DNA of 36,728 nt from positions 1 to 36,728 of IMG/VR virus record IMGVR_UViG_3300035034_001476, one strand, 5' to 3'. Positions 30,612-36,728 of the stretch are shown here, one piece after another (position 1 is the first letter of the stretch; every line of letters begins with the position of its first letter). Made by a program: the position numbers and the translations under genes. The DNA comes from a virus. The notes below the pieces were generated by a model, which worked only from the letters and a program-made list of their open reading frames with translations, had not been told where the DNA came from and ran no database searches.

Positions 30612-31169
30612 TTAGTTTTCCCCAGTTTTTCCTCTCATTCTTTTTTGGAGAAGCTCGATGGCAATGTCTTTTGATTTGCTTTCCCCGTAGGCTCCCTTTA
30701 GTTTTTCATACTCTTCACTGTCAGGGAATTCGTACCCGTTTGGTTCGAAGACTGTTTCCTTCGCTGTGTTGAGGAAGTCACTCCACTCCTGAACGTCTCG
30801 GAAGTCTGATGAGCTACCTCTTCTCCGTATGGTTCCTCCTTTGATAGCTATGTTGTATCCCAGGATCTCATCGAGGATTGTTTCTCGGTACATGTCTTTG
30901 TCTTCTTTTGTTACCCGCCCTTCATACTGATCACGATCTTGTATCGCGAAGTATTCTACTACTGGTCCATTGAAGAATTTCTGCTGTGATAGTACTTCGG
31001 GATTGAATATCTCGTACGTCACTTTTACTATCTTTGGTTTCCCTGCGGACTGTACGCTGTCCTGGACCACTGCCATCCACTTCTCTTTCTTCTCGAGGGC
31101 TGTTATCTTTGGAGGAATTACCTCTCGTCCTGTTATGCTATAGAACAGGGATATTTTTTTTGTGTGCAT
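30612..31169 (-). CDS. Hypothetical protein (185 aa)
   Basis: A 185-residue protein beginning MHTKKISLFYSITGREVIPP (the first ATG; an upstream TTG would lengthen it by eleven residues and increase overlap). Mixed alpha/beta, with KIVKVTYEIFNPEVLSQQKF and EYFAIQDRDQYEGR in the first half and a helical C-terminus (DIAIELLQKRMRGKTGEN). Overlaps the HNH gene by 32 bases. No motif recognised. It is the last gene before the promoter of the next unit and lies in the recombination-gene block. Confidence 0.65.
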   Translation of the reverse strand: MHTKKISLFYSITGREVIPPKITALEKKEKWMAVVQDSVQSAGKPKIVKVTYEIFNPEVLSQQKFFNGPVVEYFAIQDRDQYEGRVTKEDKDMYRETILDEILGYNIAIKGGTIRRRGSSSDFRDVQEWSDFLNTAKETVFEPNGYEFPDSEEYEKLKGAYGESKSKDIAIELLQKRMRGKTGEN

Positions 31170-31482
31170 ATTTTTTATCGAGTTGCTCTTTTCTCCATGC
31201 AAGGTCGACAGCCTTGCTGTATGTAATAATCTCTGCTTCGGTTGCTCTGTTTAGCATGAGCCAGTCCACGTAGTCCTTCAGTTCTTTTTCGTGTACCCTG
31301 TCATGCACCTCTCGAGCCAAGGGGAGGATGCACCACTTCTCATTCACTTGCCTTCCTGCAAATATAAGATTGTGATGCCAGTCTATCTTGGTTTCTTTTT
31401 TGTGCTGACCTGTCACACAACATCTATCGTAGTACGGGTCGGCTTCCATTTCTCTTCGGAGACTCATTGGCATTTTTCTCAT
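31138..31482 (-). CDS. Putative HNH-type nuclease (114 aa)
   Basis: A 114-residue protein starting MRKMPMSLRREMEAD; this ATG is one base after the TGA of the zinc-ribbon gene, so it is preferred over an upstream GTG. The core has CCVTGQHKKET, KIDWHHNLIFAGRQ and CILPLAREVHDRVHE: Cys-Cys, then Trp-His-His-Asn, then Pro-Leu and His, as in HNH nucleases of phage recombination modules. One or two metal ligands may be missing compared with typical HNH, so activity is uncertain. Confidence 0.7.
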   Translation of the reverse strand: MRKMPMSLRREMEADPYYDRCCVTGQHKKETKIDWHHNLIFAGRQVNEKWCILPLAREVHDRVHEKELKDYVDWLMLNRATEAEIITYSKAVDLAWRKEQLDKKYAHKKNIPVL

Positions 31483-31483
31483 G

Positions 31484-31663
31484 TCACCATTCCCAATCAC
31501 TTCTATTCGGCTCCCTGTAACTATCACTACCTTTTGTTATCCTGCTTAGTACTTTTTCTCTTATTGAGAAGTTGCACTCTTTACAAAAATGTAACTCTTT
31601 ATCCCCTTGAAGAGGGCTTCTGCAGGTTGGGCAGTTATAGTCTTTTAAGTTTTCCCATCTCAT
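31484..31663 (-). CDS. Small zinc-ribbon protein (59 aa)
   Basis: A 59-residue protein with NCPTCRSPL (residues 10-18) and HFCKECNFSI (about 25-34), a clean pair of CxxC knuckles, and a charged tail ending SDWEW. Its ATG overlaps the TGA of the upstream HNH gene (ATGA) and its TGA precedes the next ATG by one base, so both ends are supported. It is the shortest gene of the recombination block. Possible role: zinc-dependent nucleic-acid binding. Confidence 0.85.
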   Translation of the reverse strand: MRWENLKDYNCPTCRSPLQGDKELHFCKECNFSIREKVLSRITKGSDSYREPNRSDWEW

Positions 31664-32064
31664 GAATATTGATTGATTGCTTTTTTAATGATTACCTCTT
31701 TCTCGACCTCTTCTTTTCTTGCTTTCATTACCCTGGTTCGGAGTGATTCAAACTTTGCCACCCCGAGCCTCCTTCTCATATAGTCTCTGTAGGCTCCATG
31801 TTTATCATGCTCCCAGGACATCTCTCCTTTGTAGTGGCATTCTATGCACAGGGTTATACAGTTTTCAGGATCGTATCGTGCTATCCATTCGCTCCGCTTC
31901 CAGTAGTGTGAGCATTGAAGGTCTTCTTTTCCTTTACATCTCACACATCTCCCGTCCCTTGCACGGATCCATTTCGAGAACAAGATGTCTGCTTGTACCT
32001 CTGGTTCTAAATCTCTAAAATATTTTGCTCGTCTATGCCTTGGAGTGAAGGGTTTCGTTCCCAC
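31660..32064 (-). CDS. HNH nuclease, NinG/Rap-like
   Basis: About 134 residues from the GTG I prefer. A longer frame to 32193 exists, but its Arg/Pro/Thr-rich extension looks like a shadow of the wHTH gene. A TTG at 31983 is a further alternative. The core has WIRARDGRCVRCKGKEDLQC, SHYWKRSEWIARYDPENC and TLCIECHYKGEMSW: Cys pairs, then His and Asn, then Cys-x2-Cys-His, a clear NinG-style HNH. Lambda NinG (Rap) acts on recombination intermediates. It ends at the ATGA junction with the zinc-ribbon gene. Confidence 0.72.
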   Translation of the reverse strand: MGTKPFTPRHRRAKYFRDLEPEVQADILFSKWIRARDGRCVRCKGKEDLQCSHYWKRSEWIARYDPENCITLCIECHYKGEMSWEHDKHGAYRDYMRRRLGVAKFESLRTRVMKARKEEVEKEVIIKKAINQYS

Positions 32065-32384
32065 GTTCCGAGTGATAGCTCTATTCCTTCGAGGGCTTCC
32101 CGTGCTTTTCGGAGTCGTCCTTCGAGTGACTTTTTGTACTTGTGAATCTCCTCGAGGTTTCTTGGGTAGTAGTACCCTTTTCCGTTTGCGCATACTGGTA
32201 TTCCCTTTCTTCGGATTGAGTTGATAATTGAGCGGATGTCGGCTCCTTCTTTTCCTGAGTCTCTTTGCTTGAGTCCTATAGTGTGGGCAAGTGTTTTCCC
32301 TGTGATTTCGTTACCTCCCCAGTGCTGTCGGATTACTTTTATTGTGAGACTTTCTATGTTATTTAGATTTGTCTTTGAGTCCAT
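32007..32384 (-). CDS. Winged-helix DNA-binding protein (125 aa)
   Basis: A 125-residue protein. The first 60 residues give a winged helix (TIKVIRQHWGGNEITGKTLA, then KEGADIRSIINSIRRKGIPV) ending in CANGKGYYYP, the wing turn common in phage wHTH proteins, followed by NLEEIHKYKKSLEGRLRKAR. It overlaps the small 44-residue gene by 26 bases and the HNH gene by up to 58. It may bind DNA as a regulator or as part of the recombination set. No named family. Confidence 0.75.
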   Translation of the reverse strand: MDSKTNLNNIESLTIKVIRQHWGGNEITGKTLAHTIGLKQRDSGKEGADIRSIINSIRRKGIPVCANGKGYYYPRNLEEIHKYKKSLEGRLRKAREALEGIELSLGTWERNPSLQGIDEQNILEI

Positions 32385-32493
32385 AAATATCGAGTGCTGT
32401 TCTTATAACTGTCGACCTTTCGGGTGAGGTTATTTTTATCCCCTCGACTGTTGCAACGTAGCCATCTCCTTCTCGTGTTATGCAGACTGACAT
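32359..32493 (-). CDS. Small hypothetical protein (44 aa)
   Basis: A 44-residue frame: MSVCITREGDGYVATVEGIK at the start, then ITSPERSTVIRTALDIYG. It begins one base after the 293-residue coiled-coil gene ends, and its end overlaps the wHTH start by 26 bases. The opening strand-turn pattern with an ending helix looks like a tiny folded protein. Four of its five Ile codons are AUA, which suits the phage tRNA-Ile(UAU). It fills what would otherwise be a gap of 110 bases. Confidence 0.72.
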   Translation of the reverse strand: MSVCITREGDGYVATVEGIKITSPERSTVIRTALDIYGLKDKSK

Positions 32494-32494
32494 A

Positions 32495-33376
32495 CTATTT
32501 GATTCTAAAGTCTCCGAGCTTTTTCCATAGGATGATTTTGTCTCCTGTGTTTTGCTCCTTGTAATCTCCTTTGGTTTCTTCGGTCCAGCCGAGGTCTGTT
32601 CTCCAGGTTCGGTATGCTTCTTGTTTCTCGAGCTTCTCTTTTTCAGCCTTGTCTACTTCCTCAGAGTGTAGCTTTGCTTTTGCTTCTTCCTCTTCTTTGT
32701 CCTTAGCTTCCTGTGCCAGGCGCTTTCTCTCGTCCTCACGTGCCTGTTCTTCGCGCGCTCGGGCTTTCTTTTCCTCTTCCAGTTCACGCTCCTTCTTATC
32801 CAGCTCGGCTTGCCTCTCGTCCATTTCTGCCTTCTTGGCATCTATCTCAGCTTGCTCTTCTTGTTTCTTCTTGTTTTGAGCTTCTGTGATTTCAAGCTCT
32901 TTGGCTTCCAGGGCTTCTTTATCCTTCTGGTTCTTTTCAGCTACTCGTTTGTTGTAGTAGGCTTCGAAGTATTCTGCATCCATATCCAGGAGGTTTTCAT
33001 CTGGTTCTTCTATCCCGTCACCGATTTCTGACAGTCTTTCTTTTCGAGCTGGGAGTTTCTCGGCTCGGGCTTTTTTGATTTTTATCTCTTCGGCTTGGGT
33101 TTCGATTTCTTTGAGTCGATCCTCTTCAGGAGCTATGATTCCAATCAGCTCCTTTTCTTTTGTTAGTACATTTTTAAGGTACGCGTTTGCTTCCTCTCTC
33201 AGTTCCTTCCCGAGCTTCCCTATCTTTACTCGGGCGGTCTTCAGTTCGATTCTTGTTGATCGTACGATTTCCAGCTGTTCTTTATCTTCGAGGTCGGTTG
33301 CGTTGATTTTACTTGTTTTCTTTACAATGTTTTTTAACTCTTCGACCGTTGGGTCAAACTTTATAATATCTTTCAT
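32495..33376 (-). CDS. Coiled-coil protein of the recombination block (DUF1351-like)
   Basis: A 293-residue protein. Residues 1-135 are helical (EELKNIVKKTSKINATDLED; LRKELREEANAYL-type blocks), residues about 145-250 are a long charged coiled coil (KKQEEQAEIDAKKAEMDERQ and onward), and the end is a small compact segment (YRTWRTDLGWTEETKGDYKE). The layout helical head, coiled coil, short tail resembles DUF1351 proteins that accompany phage RecT/YqaJ systems. It is five bases from the YqaJ-like exonuclease. A recombination helper is a reasonable guess. Confidence 0.72.
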   Translation of the reverse strand: MKDIIKFDPTVEELKNIVKKTSKINATDLEDKEQLEIVRSTRIELKTARVKIGKLGKELREEANAYLKNVLTKEKELIGIIAPEEDRLKEIETQAEEIKIKKARAEKLPARKERLSEIGDGIEEPDENLLDMDAEYFEAYYNKRVAEKNQKDKEALEAKELEITEAQNKKKQEEQAEIDAKKAEMDERQAELDKKERELEEEKKARAREEQAREDERKRLAQEAKDKEEEEAKAKLHSEEVDKAEKEKLEKQEAYRTWRTDLGWTEETKGDYKEQNTGDKIILWKKLGDFRIK

Positions 33377-33381
33377 ATGTT

Positions 33382-34197
33382 TTAAAAATTACTTGGTAAT
33401 ATTATCTCTCTGAATCGTAGCCACTTGGCTCTGAATTCTATGAGTCTTTCTTTTGCTTCGCTTATGGCTTCTTGAAGTACTTCGTTCTTCTTTTCTATCG
33501 ACACTATGTATAGTTGTTTTTCCTCGTTGATGATTCTTGCATCGTAGACTCCGAAGTGTAGGGTTTCGAGGTCGGGGTTTACTATGAAGTAGTGGACTGC
33601 TTGCCACTTATACTCTGTGGGGATTCCGAGGAAGGGAGCGCCTGCGCTCGGCTTTCCTGTTTGTCCTTCGGGGAGTAGTTCCTGGAGGTCTTTTACCACA
33701 GCCTTTGGGTTGTGGTCTATGTTGTTTTTTTCCAGTATCTCGATCATCTCTGCTTTCAGGAAGCTTGATTCGAGTCCGAGTTCTGAGAGTGGAATCTTGT
33801 TATGCATTTCGTAGAGGATTCTTTTCTTTGTGTCTGGGCATTTTATCTCCAGGGCTTCGGTGTATATTCCTTTTTCGTTTTGGATGAGTCCGTCTGGTGA
33901 TTGTGCTACCCAGTCCCACTCTTCGCTCACACATAGTCCGACCCTGTCGACTTGTTTTCCTGTTCGTTTTTCAAATGCTTTGACTGCGAATATTTCTTCT
34001 ACGTTCCCTCTCTCCATTGTTTCTGTTGACCTCATGGTCTTTACCTGCTCGGTTGCTTCCTCTGCGAGTAGTTCTGCTATCAGGGTTGCTTGGGCTTTGT
34101 CGTCACCCATCACACTTGGTAGCTTGGTTCCTGTGATTTTTTGCATCCGATCATCAAGCCATTCCTTGGTTCCTTGCTCTGATTTTAATATGATCAT
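33382..34197 (-). CDS. YqaJ-type recombination exonuclease (lambda-exonuclease family)
   Basis: A 271-residue nuclease. The N-terminus EQGTKEWLDDRMQKITGTKL has the E-W-x3-R start of the YqaJ family. The centre has WDWVAQSPDGLI then EALEIKCPDTK, which provide the Asp and Glu-x-Lys of the PD-(D/E)xK catalytic core. YKWQAVHYFIV near 200 carries the Gln of motif III. It should degrade 5' strands at DNA ends for annealing by a partner. No RecT/Beta is recognised, so the gene at 34194 is a candidate partner. Confidence 0.93.
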   Translation of the reverse strand: MIILKSEQGTKEWLDDRMQKITGTKLPSVMGDDKAQATLIAELLAEEATEQVKTMRSTETMERGNVEEIFAVKAFEKRTGKQVDRVGLCVSEEWDWVAQSPDGLIQNEKGIYTEALEIKCPDTKKRILYEMHNKIPLSELGLESSFLKAEMIEILEKNNIDHNPKAVVKDLQELLPEGQTGKPSAGAPFLGIPTEYKWQAVHYFIVNPDLETLHFGVYDARIINEEKQLYIVSIEKKNEVLQEAISEAKERLIEFRAKWLRFREIILPSNF

Positions 34198-34712
34198 GAT
34201 AGTTTGTTTTTGATTAAGTCTTTTACATCCTCTATCTCTTTTACATCACGGACTGATTGTGGGAGTCGTTGCCAGTATTTCTTGAGTTCTTCAAGGTCTG
34301 TGAGCGATTCCAACTTCGCGATGTATTTTTTTGAGTCGACTTCTCTCTTTGGTACAAAGTCTCTGATGCGTAGGGCATCTTGTGTCTTCCCGAAGGCTTT
34401 CACTGATGCGCTATGTAGCTGTATCTGCTTTCCTACCCATTGGTCTGGGTGGGATCCATAGAAACTTGCTATCATGTTTGCGTTTGTTACGTTCAGTATC
34501 ATCTTTGGAACGTTTTCTTTGAAGTATAGTACTTGTTTTACCTTCTTTCCTTCTCCTGTTGCGACTTCTTCCTCCCCTTCGAATCGTTCGATTGTCAGGA
34601 GCATCTCTTCGCCTGGTTCGAGGTTGTGAGCGCCGAGGTAGTCTTTGTCTACGAAGTTCTTCCAGTGCCTATTCATTCCTTTTTCCTTTTGAGTAAGTAT
34701 TTTTACTGTCAT
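34194..34712 (-). CDS. Recombination-block protein of unknown function (172 aa)
   Basis: A 172-residue protein. Residues about 15-120 (WKNFVDKDYLGAHNLEPGEE, LLTIERFEGEEEV, MILNVTNANMIASFYGSHPDQWVGKQIQLH) are typical of a family that commonly sits next to phage recombination nucleases and has an OB-like strand pattern. The C-terminus is helical (DLEELKKYWQRLPQSV). Overlap of four bases with the exonuclease gene (ATGA). It could be an ssDNA-annealing or binding partner, but I know no experiment that shows this. Confidence 0.78.
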   Translation of the reverse strand: MTVKILTQKEKGMNRHWKNFVDKDYLGAHNLEPGEEMLLTIERFEGEEEVATGEGKKVKQVLYFKENVPKMILNVTNANMIASFYGSHPDQWVGKQIQLHSASVKAFGKTQDALRIRDFVPKREVDSKKYIAKLESLTDLEELKKYWQRLPQSVRDVKEIEDVKDLIKNKLS

Positions 34713-34735
34713 GTTTTCGTGTTTTTAATAATAAT

Positions 34736-35029
34736 CTATGAGCCGAACTCCATCCCTGGACCGTAGAGGGCTAAGAATTTCACGATGTTTTTTGCCTTGA
34801 TTGCGTATCGTGTGGATTGTCCTTTTCCGCTTATCTTTACTTTGAGTAAGTTTTTACCATCCATATCTTTTTGGACTATCGACCTGATTGTTTTTAAGTC
34901 CTTGGCTCCTGGGAATAGTCCGAGCTTTGTTATTTCACTCAGCCCGAGTTCTTCCTCTAATTTTTTGTTGAGCTTTTTGGTTGTGGTTTGTATCTTACTC
35001 ATGTTTTTTATTTTATCATTTGTTGCCAT
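34736..35029 (-). CDS. Hypothetical basic protein (97 aa)
   Basis: A 97-residue basic protein. It is helical at the start (KIQTTTKKLNKKLEEELGLS), then a beta-turn segment with LLKVKISGKGQSTRYAIKAK. The second half could be a small winged-helix or OB-like fold. Overlap with the helicase gene is 14 bases. It lies between helicase and recombination genes. Not recognised. Confidence 0.68.
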   Translation of the reverse strand: MATNDKIKNMSKIQTTTKKLNKKLEEELGLSEITKLGLFPGAKDLKTIRSIVQKDMDGKNLLKVKISGKGQSTRYAIKAKNIVKFLALYGPGMEFGS

Positions 35030-36605
35030 TGTTTCCTAACTTAGTTTTCCCCACCATTCGTTCCTTTAGTTTCTCAAGGAACTCTGAAGCCATTGATTTT
35101 TTATATTCTTCATCTCTGGTTCCATCCATGATGGTCTGTATAATTGATTTCTTTTTATCGAGGAGTTCGACGATGTCCTCTTCGATGGTTCCTTCCAGTA
35201 CGTAGTAGTATACGTTTACGGTATTCTTTTGCCCGATGCGGTGTGCGCGGTCTTCAGCTTGATTGTGTAGGGCTGGTGACCATTCCATGTCTGCGAACAT
35301 TATTGTTCTCGCTTCTGTGAGTGTGATTCCTACACCCCCTGCGATTATGTTTGCCACGAACACTTTTGTCTCTGGGTCGTTTTGGAATTTGTCCACCGCT
35401 TCTTGCCTCTCATCCTGGCTACTTTTCCCTGTGAGTGTCACATACTTTACTGATTCTTCCTTATCACCGTATGCTGAAGCTTTTTTTGTTTGCTTCAGTC
35501 CTTCGGTTATCATTTTGATTGTATCGGTATATTGAGTGAAGACAATCACTTTCTCTCCTTGGGATACTGAGTTCTTAATATCTGACACCATTCGCTCCAC
35601 CTTTTCTTGTGAACATATTTGTTTTAATTTTGTCAGTTCCACCAGGTGTTTTGCATCCATAATGTTTCCTATTTTTTCAGCCCTTTTGCTTTCGTCTTCG
35701 ACTTTCATTACGTTGGTTATTTTTTCAAGGTAGTCCTCCCATGCATTGTCGTATCTTTTTCTTCCAGCATTATCGAGTGAACATATTTGTACTGATATGA
35801 TTTTCTCTGGCAGGTCCAGTTCCTCGTCTTTGGTTCTTCGAAGGATCACATCCTTTGTCATTTCTCGAAGCTCTTCCAGGTTGCTTGATCCTGAGTCGTC
35901 ATAGAATCTGATTGGTGGTCTTCCTTTCTTCAGGATGATTTTCATTTGTCTGTCACAGTATCTTGTGTAGAACAATGTTTTGTTTCCGTACCGCCCCAGG
36001 ATATGGTCGATACCTACGAGAAGGTTGTATATCTCTGAAGGTCTGTTCATCACGGGGGTTCCTGTGAGGAAGTATACATTCTCGAGTCTCTTTACTATTG
36101 CCAGGGTATCTACCGCTCGATAGGTTTTCTTCCCTTTGATGTAGTGTGCTTCGTCGACTATTGCGGTGTCGATCCAATCTATCCCGAGGATCTGGTCGCG
36201 ATACTTTCTCAGCATGTCGTAGTTCACAATTATCCAGTCAGCTTTTTCTATGGTCTGTTCTTTACCTGATTGGATTACTTGTATCTTTTCTCCTGGGTAC
36301 ATGATGTCTATCTCCCTGCTCCAGTTTATTTTTAGACTGGCTGGGCAGATTACAAGAATACTTCCTTTTGTGCTTTCTTTTCCTGCTACGATTGCCTGGG
36401 TTGTTTTTCCCAGCCCCATTTCGTCAGCGAGGATTGCTTTCTTTTTTTCTTTGAGGAAGGCTACCCCCTCTTTTTGATGTTTGAATAATTCTCTCATTGT
36501 TTGTTGGTTGTACATATTATCTACCCCTTCTTCAAAAGACTCTTTGTCTTCAAAGTCTGGGTGTACTATTTTAAGATTGTTTCCTTGTTTAAGTTTGTTT
36601 GTCAT
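35016..36605 (-). CDS. SNF2-family DNA helicase/translocase
   Basis: A 529-residue helicase. Residues about 55-70 have AILADEMGLGKTTQAIVAG (Walker A with SNF2 signature), residues near 147-155 have VDEAHYIKGKK (DEAH, Walker B), and then LTGTPVMNRPSE (motif III). Residues about 340-480 are the second RecA domain, with KVIVFTQYTD, GVGITLTEA and QAEDRAHRIGQ (motifs IV-VI). Phages use such enzymes to remodel protein-DNA or stalled forks. On the circle it follows the small zinc-protein gene by 15 bases. Its start codon lies in the terminal repeat. Confidence 0.94.
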   Translation of the reverse strand: MTNKLKQGNNLKIVHPDFEDKESFEEGVDNMYNQQTMRELFKHQKEGVAFLKEKKKAILADEMGLGKTTQAIVAGKESTKGSILVICPASLKINWSREIDIMYPGEKIQVIQSGKEQTIEKADWIIVNYDMLRKYRDQILGIDWIDTAIVDEAHYIKGKKTYRAVDTLAIVKRLENVYFLTGTPVMNRPSEIYNLLVGIDHILGRYGNKTLFYTRYCDRQMKIILKKGRPPIRFYDDSGSSNLEELREMTKDVILRRTKDEELDLPEKIISVQICSLDNAGRKRYDNAWEDYLEKITNVMKVEDESKRAEKIGNIMDAKHLVELTKLKQICSQEKVERMVSDIKNSVSQGEKVIVFTQYTDTIKMITEGLKQTKKASAYGDKEESVKYVTLTGKSSQDERQEAVDKFQNDPETKVFVANIIAGGVGITLTEARTIMFADMEWSPALHNQAEDRAHRIGQKNTVNVYYYVLEGTIEEDIVELLDKKKSIIQTIMDGTRDEEYKKSMASEFLEKLKERMVGKTKLGNNGNK

Positions 36606-36728
36606 AGTTTCTCTGTGGGGTTAGTTAGTAAATTTCTTGTCGCACCATTTACACTTTGCATAATCTGGTATCTTTTGTTCTGGGTCGAAATATATAGCAC
36701 CATTTTTTCTTTCTAAATTCCAAGTCCA
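36602..36728. repeat. Terminal direct repeat, right copy (circular join)
   Basis: Exact copy of the first 127 bases. From 36621 onward it contains a truncated duplicate of the 3' end of the 83-residue zinc-protein gene at 20..271. That piece is not a second gene. Remove one copy when closing the genome; the circular length is then 36,601 bp. Confidence 0.95.

Noticed and set aside
31483-31527. GTG start upstream of the HNH-like gene
   Set aside because: It would overlap the zinc-ribbon gene by 44 bases, while the ATG at 31482 follows that gene's TGA by one base.
32065-32193. N-terminal extension of the NinG-like HNH gene
   Set aside because: It overlaps the wHTH gene deeply and is an Arg/Pro/Thr-rich string typical of an out-of-frame translation of that gene.
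1-36728. Alternative genetic code (UGA or UAA recoding), considered because of the in-frame TAA at 28346 and the unusual host hints
   Set aside because: Genes end at TAA, TAG and TGA with tight ATGA and TAATG junctions, and long genes such as the 1261-codon one are open in the standard code.
1-36728. CRISPR array, insertion sequence, integrase or attachment site
   Set aside because: I saw no repeat-spacer array, no transposase or integrase motif and no tRNA-derived duplicate. The only regular repeat set is the palindrome array, which has no unique spacers of CRISPR length.

Overview
The window is a complete, circularly permuted tailed-phage genome. Its first 127 bases recur exactly as its last 127 (1..127 = 36602..36728), so the unique circle is 36,601 bp. 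Every supported gene lies on the minus strand. The map therefore reads right to left from a control region at about 1.55-1.9 kb, through the artificial join, and back down to 1.9 kb. The virion genes (large terminase, big portal, acidic scaffold, SU10/DUF5309-like capsid protein, head-tail adaptor, propeller-like tail protein, fibre, LamG adhesin, giant internal protein) fit a short-tailed, podovirus-like phage. I see no integrase, repressor, tape measure or DNA polymerase, so a lytic, host-polymerase-dependent life style is my inference.

The host is not identified. Very few starts have a Shine-Dalgarno sequence. Most have an A-rich leader, often with a small GC hairpin, directly before ATG. 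That points to a lineage that initiates without Shine-Dalgarno (Bacteroidota and some Patescibacteria are examples), but this is only a hint. The standard stop codons TAA, TAG and TGA are all used.

Layout in transcription order: (1) Control region 1532-1894: late terminator, a palindrome array with ~23 bp period, and a sigma70-like promoter overlapping the array. (2) Early genes 1531->20 and 36605->30612: membrane protein, SSB, YopX-like protein, small genes, SNF2 helicase, YqaJ/lambda-exonuclease-like nuclease with companions, wHTH protein, two HNH proteins and small zinc ribbons. (3) 30556->24305: replication-initiator-like wHTH protein, ParB-like protein, two adenine methyltransferases, DEDDh exonuclease, zinc proteins, and a DUF2829/Tad2-like putative anti-Thoeris protein, mostly with 1-17 nt overlaps (one operon). 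(4) 24304->24084: structured non-coding region and a tRNA-Ile(UAU). (5) 24083->16536: terminase, portal, scaffold, major capsid. (6) 16535->4558: pseudoknot-like RNA after the capsid gene, then adaptor, tail and internal virion proteins. (7) Lysis: holin plus a papain-like/peptidoglycan-binding/lysozyme-like fusion, a terminator, then a second holin-like and lysozyme-like pair with its own promoter.

Most striking: the palindrome array and possible short RNA at 1.7-1.9 kb, the nested stem plus pseudoknot directly after the capsid stop, the tRNA-linked structured region, a Tad2-like protein, a ParB-methyltransferase gene split by one in-frame TAA, and a two-frame overlap at 28.8-29.4 kb. Eight genes have starts or boundaries worked out here by hand, including four short genes (268..411, 9581..9730, 31484..31663, 32359..32493).
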